Shown here: positions 26,034-37,338 of the stretch, in pieces
Numbering within the stretch: the first letter of the stretch is position 1
Layout: every line of letters begins with the position of its first letter
Assembly: GCF_900106955.1 (NCBI RefSeq)
Contig: NZ_FNNI01000008.1
Location: 62,001-126,000, forward strand
Length of the DNA: 64,000 bases
From: Aidingimonas halophila
GTDB taxonomy: Bacteria; Pseudomonadota; Gammaproteobacteria; Pseudomonadales; Halomonadaceae
Direction of reading: 5' to 3'
Position numbers and translations under genes: made by a program
Notes under the pieces: model-generated
The model's database searches: none
What the model saw: the letters and a program-made list of their open reading frames with translations, nothing else
What the model was told of the DNA's origin: nothing

Positions 26034-26762
26034 TTAGCCGCCCAGGAAACTGCGGGCGACTTCGGGGTCGTCGAGCAGGTTCCGGCCCGTGTCGGTGAAG
26101 CGATTCTGGCCGGCGGCCAGTACGAACCCCTTGTCGGCGATCTCGAGCGCCTGTTTGGCGTTCTGCTCTACCATCAGGATGCCGACACCGGCGGCGTTGA
26201 TCTCCTTGATGCGGGCGAAAATCTCGTTCATGAACATCGGTGACAGCCCCGCCGTGGGCTCATCCATCAGCAGCAGGCTGGGTTCGGTCATCAATGCCCG
26301 GCCCATGGCAACCATCTGGCGTTGCCCGCCGGATAACTCTCCGGCCGGTTGGCGCCGCTTTTCCACCAGCGGGGGAAATAGCTCGAAGATCTGGTCAATC
26401 AGCCGGTCGTGCGGGCGCGGTTTGATATAGGCACCCATCTCGAGGTTTTCCTGCACGGTCAGACTGGGAAAGATGTTGTATTCCTGAGGCACGAAGCCCA
26501 TGCCCAGTTGAACCAGCTTGTTGGGGGCAGTGTTGGTGATATCCTCGCCACGGAGGCGGATCGCTCCCTGGCTGACCTGGAGCAGACCGAAGATGGCCTT
26601 GAGCATGGTCGATTTGCCGGCGCCGTTGGGACCGACGATGACACCGATCTCATGGGCGTCGATCGACAGGTCGACGCCATTGAGAATGTTCATCCCGCCG
26701 TAGCCGCCATGCACAGCGTGTGCGTCGAGTAGTGGCATTGATCGTGTCTCGTTTCCCTGCAT
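26034..26762 (-). CDS. Liv-type ABC transporter ATPase (LivF-like)
   Basis: A 242-residue ABC ATPase. Walker A is GPNGAGKST, the signature is LSGGQRQMVAMGRAL, and Walker B is LLLMDEP, followed by the LivF-type tail MVEQNAKQALEIADKGFVLAAGQ. It energises uptake together with the LivG-like protein. Two starts are possible: ATG 26762 (given) and ATG 26738, which removes 8 residues and fits most LivF proteins. Neither has a strong ribosome site. Confidence 0.9.
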   Translation of the reverse strand: MQGNETRSMPLLDAHAVHGGYGGMNILNGVDLSIDAHEIGVIVGPNGAGKSTMLKAIFGLLQVSQGAIRLRGEDITNTAPNKLVQLGMGFVPQEYNIFPSLTVQENLEMGAYIKPRPHDRLIDQIFELFPPLVEKRRQPAGELSGGQRQMVAMGRALMTEPSLLLMDEPTAGLSPMFMNEIFARIKEINAAGVGILMVEQNAKQALEIADKGFVLAAGQNRFTDTGRNLLDDPEVARSFLGG

Positions 26763-26803
26763 CGCGTAGGATTTCCGCCTGCCGGATGACGGTACATGTC
26801 GTG

Positions 26804-27580
26804 TTAGTCGGTAGTGGCCCCGGCGCCGAAATAGGCTTCGATGACGTCGGGGTTATTGCGTATCTCGTCGATGCTGCCCTCGACCATCACGCTACCCTGG
26901 GTCAGTACGATCACGGGATCGCAAAGCCGGGCGATCATATCCATGTCGTGCTCGATGACCAGGAAGGTGTAGCCATGTTCGCGGTTGAGGCGTTCGATGT
27001 TCCGTACCAGATCGACCAGCAAGGTGCGGTTGACCCCGGCTGCGATCTCGTCCAGCAGCACCACCCGAGCATCGGTCATCATGGTGCGGCCCAGTTCCAG
27101 CAGTTTTTTCTGTCCGCCGGACAGGTTGCCGGCCAACTCGTTGCGGACATGGTCGAGCCCGATGAAATCGATGACCTCCAGCGCCCTGGCGCGTACCTTC
27201 TGTTCACGGGCCTGCACCAGACCGGGTTTCAGCCAGGTATGAAACAGGTTTTCGCCGGGTTGATTCGGCGGCACCATCATCAGGTTCTCGAGAGCCGTGA
27301 GATGGGTGAACTCGTGGGCGATCTGGAACGTTCGCAGCAGGCCGCGATGGAAACGCTGATCGGCACTGAGTGAGGATATCTCTTCGCCATCGAAGTGGAC
27401 CTGGCCGGAATCGGGGGCCAGGTTGCCGGCGATGATGTTGAATAGGGTGGACTTGCCGGCGCCATTGGGACCGATGAGCCCTGTGATCGAGCCTTCGGCG
27501 ACGCTCAGCGAGCAGTCATTGATAATGGTCGGGCCGCCGAATGCCTTGTAGACATGGCTGACTTCGATAATGGACGACAT
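26804..27580 (-). CDS. Liv-type ABC transporter ATPase (LivG-like)
   Basis: A 258-residue ABC ATPase. It has Walker A GLIGPNGAGKSTLFN, LSGGQKKLLELGRTMM, VVLLDEIAAGVN (Walker B with Ile for the usual Pro) and the HDMDMIARLCD switch. It is the first gene of the G-F-H-M operon on this strand. The 212 bp upstream to the next gene presumably contain its promoter, but I identified no clear boxes. Confidence 0.9.
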   Translation of the reverse strand: MSSIIEVSHVYKAFGGPTIINDCSLSVAEGSITGLIGPNGAGKSTLFNIIAGNLAPDSGQVHFDGEEISSLSADQRFHRGLLRTFQIAHEFTHLTALENLMMVPPNQPGENLFHTWLKPGLVQAREQKVRARALEVIDFIGLDHVRNELAGNLSGGQKKLLELGRTMMTDARVVLLDEIAAGVNRTLLVDLVRNIERLNREHGYTFLVIEHDMDMIARLCDPVIVLTQGSVMVEGSIDEIRNNPDVIEAYFGAGATTD

Positions 27581-27792
27581 TCAAGCCCCTGATGGTTGTC
27601 GCTCTTGTGATTCGGGGTCGTGGCGCACGGTATCCAGCCGATACCGGCCAGCCACTACTTTGCGCTACCTGAAGCACCTTGACCAGTGGACAAACGTTTA
27701 GCTTGCGTTAACGACTGGCTCTGGTAGGGCGCTAGTGTGTCGTCCGGCGTGTTCCCAGGTGTTGCTATCGTTATGTCGGTTGACGGCGACGT

Positions 27793-28110
27793 TCAGTCGT
27801 CGTCTTCGTCATCCTCCGGTTTGGGAGGCTCGAAGGCACGGTATTCATCGGGGAGGCGTACCGTATCGCCCAGAGAGAGTTTGCCCAGCGAGTTCAACCG
27901 ACCGCCATTGCTAGGGTCGATCAACGCAACCACATCACCGATGCTGGTGTCCTCGACGTAGGCAGCAACCTTGATACGTACGACTTTCCCCTGGAAACGG
28001 GCTGACAGGATGCAACCTGCATAGGGGCGAGCATACTCATTGGGATCCTTGGCATAGTATTCGATGACGCTGTCATGGCCGGGATCATCCCATTCGACAT
28101 GCTTGTGCAT
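27793..28110 (-). CDS. Hypothetical acidic protein
   Basis: A 105-residue protein with a beta-rich middle (GCILSARFQGKVVRIKVAAYV) and a very acidic tail (PKPEDDEDDD). It has no signal peptide and I recognise no family. ATG at 28110 with a plausible purine-rich upstream sequence. It stands alone between the Liv operon and the TetR gene. Confidence 0.6.
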   Translation of the reverse strand: MHKHVEWDDPGHDSVIEYYAKDPNEYARPYAGCILSARFQGKVVRIKVAAYVEDTSIGDVVALIDPSNGGRLNSLGKLSLGDTVRLPDEYRAFEPPKPEDDEDDD

Positions 28111-28194
28111 CTTGGCGTCCTCCGTTACCTCTTATTCCTATAGCCTAGACGGTTTTACTGCTAACGAAAATGGCCCGGGAGCCGGCCAGGCATT

Positions 28195-28821
28195 TCAGCC
28201 TGGACTGGTGTAGAGACGTAGATGCGAGGCGACGACGTCTTCGATGGCCTCGAGTGTGTCGGTGTCGAAGGTCTGCAGATTCAGGCGTCGCAACAGCGGC
28301 TCGCGTCCAATCAGGAAGAAGACCACCTGGCCGATCAGGGTGTGGACTTCGATGATGGTTCGGGGATCATCGGTATCGCGGCCGGTGAGTCGGCCGATCA
28401 GCGCGCTCAGGGTGGCCTGAACGATACCGAAGGCTTGTTGCTGCAGGATATCGAAGGCGTCGCTGGGCCGAACCTGTTCGCGGATCACCAGCAACAGCCA
28501 CTGGCGGAGTTCGATGTCTTCGGCAAAGGTGCGGACCATGCGTCTAACGAGGGTTTCCAGCAGTTCCCGTGCCGCTGTCTGATCCTGTGGCGCCTCGAGT
28601 GGCCTGGTCAGGCCCAGGCGCTGGCGGATGGCCCCGGCGATATAGTGTGCGGCCGCCAGGTAGAGGCCGTGCTTGTTGTCGAAGTAATAGGCGATGGAGC
28701 CGATGTTGGCTCGTGCTTCATCGGCCAGCATGCGCGTGGTGGTGGCTTTGTAACCATGCTCGCCGAACAGGCGGATACTGGCGTGAATCAGGCGGTCGCG
28801 GGTACTGTCCTCGGGTGTCAT
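28195..28821 (-). CDS. TetR-family regulator (CecR-like)
   Basis: A 208-residue repressor. The N-terminal HTH RDRLIHASIRLFGEHGYKATTTRMLADEA and IGSIAYYFDNKHGLY is the TetR DNA-binding domain. The C-terminal part resembles the CecR (YbiH) type. It is the third gene of the MFP-RND-tetR operon (4 bp after the RND stop) and probably represses it through the palindrome at 33088-33103. A hairpin CCAGGC/GCCTGG (28186-28203) overlaps the stop codon and may end the transcript. Confidence 0.88.
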   Translation of the reverse strand: MTPEDSTRDRLIHASIRLFGEHGYKATTTRMLADEARANIGSIAYYFDNKHGLYLAAAHYIAGAIRQRLGLTRPLEAPQDQTAARELLETLVRRMVRTFAEDIELRQWLLLVIREQVRPSDAFDILQQQAFGIVQATLSALIGRLTGRDTDDPRTIIEVHTLIGQVVFFLIGREPLLRRLNLQTFDTDTLEAIEDVVASHLRLYTSPG

Positions 28822-28825
28822 GGGA

Positions 28826-31800
28826 TCAGGCTCCGTTCTCGGGGGCTCGAGTGTCGATGGCGAAGAACATCGTGTAGAGCACCGGGATCACGCCGAGGCT
28901 CATGATCGTACCGACGCCCAGACCGAAGACCATGGCCGCAGCCATGCCGTAGAACAACGGGTCGTTGCCGATGATCAGTGGCAAAAAGCCCAGTACGGTG
29001 GTGATCGTCGACATCAGGATGGGGCGCAGACGGCGTGCCGATGCCTTGATCACGGCGTCGCGTCCGGTGGTTTCCGCGTCAGCGGTGCGGCGTTCGATAT
29101 CGATGCGGTCGATCAGCACGATGGCATTGTTGATGATGATACCAGCCAGACTGTAGAGACCGAGCATCACCATGAAGCCAAAATCGGCCCTGGAGGCCAG
29201 CAGCCCCAGGGCGACACCAACGACTACCAGCGGAATGGTGGTAATGATCAGCAATGGTCGCTTGAAGGAGTTGAACTGGGCGACCAGCAGGATGAATATC
29301 AATCCGAGGCACAGTGGCAGGTTGGCTTGCAGGGCGGCTTGCCCCTCCGCCGATTCCTTCACCACGCCGTCGAACTCGATCCAGTGTCCTGGCGGCAGGC
29401 GCGCCTCGAGTTCGCTCAGTGCCGGCTCCACTTGCGGGGCCATGTCCTCGGCAGTGAGGTAACGGTTGCGCCCCTCGATCGTGATGGTGCGTACCAGATT
29501 TTCCCGGTCGATCCGGTAGTAGCCATTGTCCAGGCGCACCTCGGCGACCTGGCTGAGGGGGACGCCATCGCCGGGCGACTCCAGAGGATAGACGATCAGC
29601 GACTTGAGCCGTTCGACGCTGGCGCGTTGACGTTCCGGATAGCGCATCATCACCGGGATGATGTCGTCGCCCTCGCGATAGTGGCTGAGGTGGTAACCGT
29701 CGATAGCGCCCTGCAACGAGCGGGCGATGTCCTCGGAGGTGATGCCGGCATTGCGGGCCCGCGCCTGATCGACATCGATGGTCAGTGCGGGAATCCGTGC
29801 CTCCCAGCTATGGCGAATGTCCTGAGCGCCATCAAGCCCGCCCAGAATGGCTTCCACGTCCTGGGCCGCTGCGAACAGCACCTCACGGTCCGGGCCCTTG
29901 ACCTGGACCTGGAGCAGGGTGCTGTCGGAGGGGCCCAGGAACATCCGCGTGACCTGGGGCGAGATGTCCGGCTGATGGGTGGCGAGATAGGCACGGGCGG
30001 CATGGATGACGTCATCGACCCGCTCCCGGTCGGCCACGTTGATGACCATGAAGCCCTTGTTGGGGGCGGGGTCGATGGGCGTCAGCGAGAGCACGAAGCG
30101 GGGTCCGCCGAAGCCGGAGTAGGCGGCGATACTGGTGACGTCGTCGCGCAGTGCCGGGGCCTGCCGCAACGAGTCGCTCAATTCCTGCATGCGCCGGGCG
30201 GTGGCGTTCTCGGCGATGTCCGAGGGAAAGTCGAGCGTCACCAGTACCTGGCTACGGTCCGAGTCAGGGAAGAATTTCTGGGGGACGAGTTGCATCATGG
30301 CTATGCCGGCCACCAGGGCGAGCCCCATGGCGATGAGGAACAGGACACGGTGATGGAGCACGTGGGCCAGCAATCGGGCATAACGTTCCGATACCCCGCG
30401 AAACAGCCGGTCGGACAGGGAGGGGCCGCTGTCCGTTCCTGATGTGTTCGGTGCCTTGAGAAAACGGTGGCAGAGCGTCGGCGTCACCGTCAGTGACAGG
30501 AACCAGGAGCTCAGCAGCGTGATGGTGATGACGATCGAGATGGAGCGGGTATATTCGCCGGCGACGTGTTCGGCGAGCATCAGCGGCAGGAAGACCAGAA
30601 TGGTGGTCAGGGTCGAAGACAATAGCGGCAGAGCGAGTTCACTGCCCGTCTCCTTGAGAGCCTGATCACGATGGTGACCCGCCTCCAGACGGGTCTTGAA
30701 ATCCTCGGCGATGACGATGGCATTGTCCACCAGCAGCCCCAGCGCGATCACCAGGGTGGCCAGGCTTGCGCGCTGAAGCGTCATTTCCGTCAGCCCCATG
30801 ATGGCCAGGGTCACCAGCATCACGGCAGGAATGATCGAGCCCACGATCAAGCCTGTGCGCAGGCCGAGGAACAGCACCACCACGGCAAGGACGATGACCA
30901 GCGTCTGCATGACGCTGGCAGTCACACCATAGACGGAGTTGGCGACTTGTTCGGGCTGGAAGGTCATGATGTCGAGCTGGTAGCCCGCCGGCAAGGTGCC
31001 CCGCAACTCGTCCAGGCGCTCCTCGACCGCATGGCCGTAATCGAGCACGCTTTCTCCCTCGAGCATGGAGATGGCGAAGACGATGGCGGGTTTGCCGTTG
31101 AAATAGGCGGGGCGGTCGACCGGGTCCTGGTAACCGCGGTGGATCTCTCCCAGATCGCGGAGCCGCAGGGTGCCGCCCTCGGGAAGACGGATCTCGGTGT
31201 CGCCGAGGGCCCCGAGGTCGTCGAATTCACCGCTGACCTCCAGGGCCAGGCGTTGCTCGCCGGTGTCCAGTATGCCGCCGGGAGGATAGATGTTGCGCTG
31301 CTGTATCTGATCGGCGAGGTCGGAAGGCGAGAGCCCCAGTTCGGCCAGCCGTGCCTCGGCGATGTCTATGAAGACGCGGGGTTCCTGGATACCGAGCAGT
31401 TCGACCTTCCTGGTGCCCTCGACGCCATACAGCTCGGCCCGAATGTGTTCGGCGATTTCCTGCTGGTCGCGTTGGGGAAAGTCGTCGGCGGTGAGAGCTG
31501 CGGTGACGACTGCCACGTCGCCGAAGTCGTCGTTGATGATCGGGTCGTGGGTCCCGTCGGGTAGCTCGGGTTTGGCCTCCTCGACCTTCTTGCGCAGTTC
31601 ATCCCAGATCTGGTCGAGGTCGAAATAGCGGTCCTGGATCTCCACGTGCAGGATCGAGCGGCCGCGCATGGAGGTCGATTCGATGCGCTCCACCTCGCCG
31701 ATCGAGCGGACGCTCTCCTCCAGGGGTTTGGTGATATTCTCCTCCACCTGTTCCGCCGGCAGCCCGGGGAAGGCGGTGGTTACCTGCGCCTCGCGAATGG

Positions 31801-31921
31801 TGATCTCTGGATCCTCGCGGGCAGGCATGGCGAAGTAACTGAATATCCCATAAAGCATGGCCACCACGATGGCCAGGTAGAGGACGGGGCGGCGCCGATG
31901 GGCGAGCTGGCTCAGGTTCAT
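28826..31921 (-). CDS. RND-family multidrug efflux transporter
   Basis: A 1031-residue inner-membrane pump with the RND repeat: TM1 then a large periplasmic loop, twice. It begins NLSQLAHRRRPVLYLAIVVAM, and FPGLPAEQVEENITKPLEES is the porter start. TM4 carries ALGLLVDNAIVIAEDFK, with a single Asp where AcrB has two. It works with the lipoprotein adaptor encoded upstream and an outer-membrane channel not seen here. I chose the ATG at 31921, behind GAGG and 7 bp after the adaptor stop, since the longer frame would overlap that gene. Confidence 0.93.
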   Translation of the reverse strand: MNLSQLAHRRRPVLYLAIVVAMLYGIFSYFAMPAREDPEITIREAQVTTAFPGLPAEQVEENITKPLEESVRSIGEVERIESTSMRGRSILHVEIQDRYFDLDQIWDELRKKVEEAKPELPDGTHDPIINDDFGDVAVVTAALTADDFPQRDQQEIAEHIRAELYGVEGTRKVELLGIQEPRVFIDIAEARLAELGLSPSDLADQIQQRNIYPPGGILDTGEQRLALEVSGEFDDLGALGDTEIRLPEGGTLRLRDLGEIHRGYQDPVDRPAYFNGKPAIVFAISMLEGESVLDYGHAVEERLDELRGTLPAGYQLDIMTFQPEQVANSVYGVTASVMQTLVIVLAVVVLFLGLRTGLIVGSIIPAVMLVTLAIMGLTEMTLQRASLATLVIALGLLVDNAIVIAEDFKTRLEAGHHRDQALKETGSELALPLLSSTLTTILVFLPLMLAEHVAGEYTRSISIVITITLLSSWFLSLTVTPTLCHRFLKAPNTSGTDSGPSLSDRLFRGVSERYARLLAHVLHHRVLFLIAMGLALVAGIAMMQLVPQKFFPDSDRSQVLVTLDFPSDIAENATARRMQELSDSLRQAPALRDDVTSIAAYSGFGGPRFVLSLTPIDPAPNKGFMVINVADRERVDDVIHAARAYLATHQPDISPQVTRMFLGPSDSTLLQVQVKGPDREVLFAAAQDVEAILGGLDGAQDIRHSWEARIPALTIDVDQARARNAGITSEDIARSLQGAIDGYHLSHYREGDDIIPVMMRYPERQRASVERLKSLIVYPLESPGDGVPLSQVAEVRLDNGYYRIDRENLVRTITIEGRNRYLTAEDMAPQVEPALSELEARLPPGHWIEFDGVVKESAEGQAALQANLPLCLGLIFILLVAQFNSFKRPLLIITTIPLVVVGVALGLLASRADFGFMVMLGLYSLAGIIINNAIVLIDRIDIERRTADAETTGRDAVIKASARRLRPILMSTITTVLGFLPLIIGNDPLFYGMAAAMVFGLGVGTIMSLGVIPVLYTMFFAIDTRAPENGA

Positions 31922-31928
31922 GATGGCC

Positions 31929-33044
31929 TCAGTTGTAGCGCTCTGGCCCCTCACCGAGCAGGCTCACCTGCTGCCCGGGATGGAGGAATTCGGCGCCTCG
32001 CGCGACGATGCGATCGCCGGAGGACAAGGCACCGCTCACCCTGGCGCGACCGTCGCCGATGTCGACGACCTCGACATCGACTCGCTCGAGGCGTTCATCA
32101 CCATCGATGCGTAACACGTGTGCCTGTTTGTCGGTGTCGTATTTCAGGGCGGTCAACGGGATGGGGTAGGCCTGTGTGCCGTCGGTCGGTGTGTCGAGGA
32201 ACAAGGCCACCCGAGCAGTCATGCCTGAGTGCAGGCCCGGGGGCGGCATGTCCAGCTCGAGGATGATCGGGTAATCGTTGGATGAACGAGGCTGGGAGCC
32301 CAGGTGACTGAGCGTCGCCGGACTTTCGGCACCGTTGAGGGCCGGCAGGCTGACACGATGGGTCGAGCCGACCTCGAGCGCGTCGACGAGTGTCTCGGGT
32401 ACGGTGGCCTCCACCTCGAACCCGTTGCGGTCGGAAATCACCTCGAGGATCGGCTGGCTGGCGCTGACGCGCTCCGCGGGTTCGGCCTGGCGTTGGCTTA
32501 CCGAGCCGTCGAAGGGCGCATGCAGCGTGGTCAAGGTCAGGTCCCGGTCGGCCAGTTCACGGGCGGCGATGGCAGCGGCATGGCGTGACTCGGCGGTGTC
32601 CAGGGCCGCCTGCGCGGCATCGAATTGTGACGCGCTAACATACTCTTTCTGCACGAGTTCCGACTGGCGTTGGTAATCCTGACGCTTCTCCTTCAGCGAG
32701 GCTTCTGCTTCGCGTGCTTCTGCACGGCGTTGCTGGGCCACCAGGCGGTAGCGTTCGTCGTCAATGGTGGCGAGCGTCTCACCGGCCGAAAAGTCATCGC
32801 CCACATCTACCGCGACACTCTCGAGTTCACCGGCGATCTCGAAGCTCAAGGTCGTTTGCTCAGCGGCCTGCACCTGTCCCGAGAATCGGCCGATTCGCTG
32901 GCCGCCATCCGTCTGGATCGTATGACTGTCCACCACGGTCGGGATGTCGGGGGGCGACGTGGTTTCGGGGGAACAGCCCATGAGCAGAAGGGCGAGCCCC
33001 ATCAGTAGTGTGCAGGTGAGCGAGACAGGTTTGTCGATGGGCAT
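31929..33044 (-). CDS. RND efflux periplasmic adaptor lipoprotein
   Basis: A 371-residue membrane-fusion protein. The signal ends in the lipobox LLMGC (C24), so it is probably a lipoprotein. GRFSGQVQAAEQTTLSFEIAGELES is the beta-barrel/lipoyl start. A helical hairpin follows (AEAREAEASLKEKRQDYQRQ), then APFDGSVSQRQAEPAERVS, the closing lipoyl half. I chose the ATG at 33044 because it puts the lipobox at the right distance; an upstream extension would run through the operator and promoter. Confidence 0.9.
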   Translation of the reverse strand: MPIDKPVSLTCTLLMGLALLLMGCSPETTSPPDIPTVVDSHTIQTDGGQRIGRFSGQVQAAEQTTLSFEIAGELESVAVDVGDDFSAGETLATIDDERYRLVAQQRRAEAREAEASLKEKRQDYQRQSELVQKEYVSASQFDAAQAALDTAESRHAAAIAARELADRDLTLTTLHAPFDGSVSQRQAEPAERVSASQPILEVISDRNGFEVEATVPETLVDALEVGSTHRVSLPALNGAESPATLSHLGSQPRSSNDYPIILELDMPPPGLHSGMTARVALFLDTPTDGTQAYPIPLTALKYDTDKQAHVLRIDGDERLERVDVEVVDIGDGRARVSGALSSGDRIVARGAEFLHPGQQVSLLGEGPERYN

Positions 33045-33086
33045 GGGCGGTTCTCGGAATGAACATCCAGGGCTGTGAGTCAGCGT

Positions 33087-33115
33087 ATTAATCAAATGAT
33101 TAAATTGCAAGTCAA
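33087..33115 (-). promoter_or_regulatory. Promoter and palindromic operator of the efflux operon
   Basis: Read on the minus strand, TTGACT (33115-33110) and ATTAAT (33092-33087) are 17 bp apart. Between and across them lies TTAATCA-AA-TGATTAA (33088-33103), a palindrome with 7-bp arms. A repressor bound there would block the polymerase. The TetR protein encoded at the end of the operon is the obvious candidate. Confidence 0.65.
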
Positions 33116-33182
33116 TAGCATCGTTGCCCTGGAGGGTTGGCCGATCGGCAGGTATACAGCGGCTTGGCGATATCGCGAATCC

Positions 33183-33216
33183 CATCACCGACACCCTTGG
33201 CAGGGCGTCGGTGATG
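33183..33216 (-). terminator. Hairpin after typA
   Basis: Ten-base stem CATCACCGAC (33183-33192) / GTCGGTGATG (33207-33216) with a 14-nt loop, 11 bp beyond the typA stop. There is no U run, so it may be an imperfect or Rho-assisted terminator. Confidence 0.5.
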
Positions 33217-33227
33217 AGTGGAATAGC

Positions 33228-35057
<1,830 letters not shown>

Positions 35058-35157
35058 GTCGGGATCCTGCTGCGAAAAGTGCGCGCATTATAGGGTGTGC
35101 GCCCCGTCCTCGACTAGTACCCCGAGGCGGAATATGGCTTTTGATGACGACCCCGGA

Positions 35158-36147
35158 TTACAAGTGGCCCAACAGCCAGTCATAAAGACGGCCGGGACTT
35201 TGGGCGACCGGCTGGCTGATGGGAATACGTGGCAGGGCCAGCGGATCGTCATGATGGCTCAACCAGCCACCGTTGCCCGCCAGGCCGGTACTGACACCGC
35301 AACGGCCGGCCAACTGCTTGAGGCGGGATGAGGGGTGTGGGTCGCTGAACGCAAAGGCATCCAGCGGCGCGCGACACAGTTTGGCAAGGTCCCGTCGGGA
35401 GCGGCGGATCTGGAAGCTGGCCGCCCGGTCATCGAGTATGTCGAGCGGGTGAGGACGTACGCCATGTGCCCCGAAGCGGAACAGCCCACTGGCTTCCAGG
35501 CGTCGCACGCTGAACGGATCGAGCCCATGCGGTATTTGACCGAGTTCGCGGTGCAGGTGGTCGGTGGCGGCATCCAGCTTGGTCGGCGGCGCTTGTTGCA
35601 GGGTCGTCAGATAACGCAGCAGGGCACGACTGTAGGCATCATCCGGGTGAGCCGGCGGCATGGGAGGCAGTGGCAGGCCGGCATCGCCCAGCGTATCGCG
35701 GATCAGGTCGAGGCGTTGCCGCGACCAGAGCCCTTCGGCCAGCACTTCCCACCAGAAACCTCGCGGCTTGCCGAGCAAGCCGGTACTGACGAAGATACTT
35801 GCCGGCAAGGCATAGTGGTCGAGGACCGGGGCGGCGGTCTCGGCCGTGTCCCGCCAACCGTCATCGAACGTCAGCGCAATACAGGCACGCGGATCGCGAT
35901 GCGCTTTGAGCGCTGTGTCGAGACTGACGATCCGCGCGACCTCGACCAGACTCATCAGCAAATGGCGGAAGCTCTCGGGGCCGAGGCAGTAAGGCGCACG
36001 ATGCGGCCGTCTCGCTTCCTGTTCGTCCGGGAGAACCCGGTGCAGTACCAGGATGGCGCTGCGACCGCGCAGCGGCTCCGTCATGCTACGTCGCCAATGG
36101 CCCCGCAGTCGCTGGGCGATATCCCGTGTCAGTTCGAGTCCTTGCAT
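35158..36147 (-). CDS. NodB-type polysaccharide deacetylase
   Basis: A 329-residue protein with the NodB homology signature CIALTFDDGWRDTAE, preceded by RSAILVLHRVLPDEQ. FAFSDPHPSSRLKQLA near the end is the last motif. It has no clear signal peptide, so it may be cytoplasmic or exported by other means. It probably deacetylates an envelope sugar. A GAGGAG site precedes the ATG. It follows the GT2-like gene by 71 bp in the same direction and could share its transcript. Confidence 0.87.
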   Translation of the reverse strand: MQGLELTRDIAQRLRGHWRRSMTEPLRGRSAILVLHRVLPDEQEARRPHRAPYCLGPESFRHLLMSLVEVARIVSLDTALKAHRDPRACIALTFDDGWRDTAETAAPVLDHYALPASIFVSTGLLGKPRGFWWEVLAEGLWSRQRLDLIRDTLGDAGLPLPPMPPAHPDDAYSRALLRYLTTLQQAPPTKLDAATDHLHRELGQIPHGLDPFSVRRLEASGLFRFGAHGVRPHPLDILDDRAASFQIRRSRRDLAKLCRAPLDAFAFSDPHPSSRLKQLAGRCGVSTGLAGNGGWLSHHDDPLALPRIPISQPVAQSPGRLYDWLLGHL

Positions 36148-36218
36148 GGCGTTGCTCCTCTAGGGAGTCTTTCTACCAGTGTATCGGTTATTGTGGTGAT
36201 GGGTAGGCGCCGATCGGG

Positions 36219-36758
36219 TTACAGGGTGACTTCTATCACACGAGCCTGACAGGCCCGCAAACGGTCGATGAGATCCTGGTAAGCGGTATCGTCGAGCGTG
36301 GGGTCGAAACCGCCGATACGCTCGAACCACTGCCGCCGAACACATAGCGTGCCGGGCATCAACGGTGTACGCCAGAGGCGTCTCAGGCCACGCGTCCTGT
36401 CGTGGCGTGGTGCCTTGAACACGACGGCATCCCAGGCATGCTCGCTGAGCAGACGGTCAGCATCGCTGAGCCAGTTGGTGCCGAGCTTGCTGCGTGGAGC
36501 AAGAAAGACCAGGGCTTCGCCCGGACTCTGACTGACGGCAGCGTTGCCCCGGGCGCCGATAGACCCCTGTTCAAAGGCTTCGAAGCGGGCGCCGAACCGC
36601 CGACTCAAGGTGGCAAGACGCGCGTTATGGCTGTGGCTGACGACACGCACATCGGTGCGCCCCGGGAAATGCTGAATGGCATTTCTGAGCGTGGCTAGAC
36701 ACCGGGGCAAGCGGGATGCCATGAGCCCGGTGTCTACGATGATGCAGTAGCCATTCAT
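36219..36758 (-). CDS. Short GT2-like glycosyltransferase family protein
   Basis: A 179-residue protein with a GT-A-like core: GYCIIVDTGLMASRLPRCL, GSIGARGNAAVSQSPGEALVFLAPRS (the place of the DxD strand, here LAPRS) and WFERIGGFDPTLDDTAYQDL, the common GT2 end. No clear DxD is seen and the protein is about half the usual length. It may therefore be degenerate or need a partner. I chose the ATG at 36758, 9 nt after AGGTGG; the open frame continues 28 codons further without support. Confidence 0.6.
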   Translation of the reverse strand: MNGYCIIVDTGLMASRLPRCLATLRNAIQHFPGRTDVRVVSHSHNARLATLSRRFGARFEAFEQGSIGARGNAAVSQSPGEALVFLAPRSKLGTNWLSDADRLLSEHAWDAVVFKAPRHDRTRGLRRLWRTPLMPGTLCVRRQWFERIGGFDPTLDDTAYQDLIDRLRACQARVIEVTL

Positions 36759-37040
36759 CGACGTTGCCACCTTGTGTAAACGTTGCAATATCACTGTATT
36801 TGAGTGCATCCGTCGTCGATGAGTTGCAGCCACCACCCTCATGAACCGGGTTGCAATGAGTGGTGCGGCTCGTGCTGGCCATCGAATGGGAAACCGAACC
36901 GCTTATGTAATAAATAGTAGTCTTTGGTTTCATAAAGTATCAATTGTTTTCTGAATGATTTTTTTGATGCTGCTTGCCCTGTCCTCATGCAGAGAGTTGA
37001 CCTCGAATGCTGCAGTTGAACCACCAGGCAGCACATGTAG

Positions 37041-37057
37041 TGCACTAATCTTGTGCA
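37041..37057 (+). promoter_or_regulatory. NtrC (GlnG) binding site upstream of glnA
   Basis: TGCACT-AATCT-TGTGCA matches the consensus TGCACY-N5-GGTGCA except for one base. It lies about 155 bp upstream of the -24 element, a workable enhancer distance. Confidence 0.7.
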
Positions 37058-37197
37058 GTCTCGGAGTGATTTGCTCATTCTTGGTGCGTTTCTGCACTCA
37101 AGGAAGCATGACAGTGAATTTACGGACGTGAGAGCCGGACGGTAACTTGTTGAAAACGTAGTGTTGACAAGGGTTTTTACCCCCTTGTGCGCCATTT

Positions 37198-37212
37198 TGG
37201 CACGTTGCCTGC
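37198..37212 (+). promoter_or_regulatory. Sigma-54 promoter of glnA
   Basis: TGGCACGTTGCCTGC has GG at -24 (37199-37200) and GC at -12 (37211-37212) with exact 12-bp spacing. Transcription should start near 37224, about 115 bp before the glnA ATG. This fits NtrC-dependent control under nitrogen limitation. Confidence 0.8.
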
Positions 37213-37338
37213 ATTACACTCGGTAGCGTCACTATCCGATAGCGTTTGTCATAACGTCGTGGGCAAGTTGCCCGGGGCATGCTACAAACGACGCTGGACA
37301 CGCAAGCCAACGATTTGAGCCTTAATGTGGAGGACAAC

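Larger units (their letters stand above)
36759..37338. other. 580-bp regulatory gap before glnA
   Basis: No gene seen. It holds an NtrC box (37041-37057), an inverted repeat ACAAGGG (37167-37173) / CCCTTGT (37182-37188), and a sigma-54 promoter (37198-37212). The segment 36880-37000 is AT-richer than the flanks. Short antisense frames here have no codon or family support. Confidence 0.7.

Noticed and set aside
28820-30442. 540-codon open frame antisense to the RND pump
   Set aside because: Shadow frame, Gln/His/Asp-rich in the way typical of antisense high-GC DNA.
36839-37195. 118-codon minus-strand frame upstream of glnA
   Set aside because: Overlaps the NtrC box and comes within a few bases of the sigma-54 promoter, no ribosome site, and composition unlike the neighbours.
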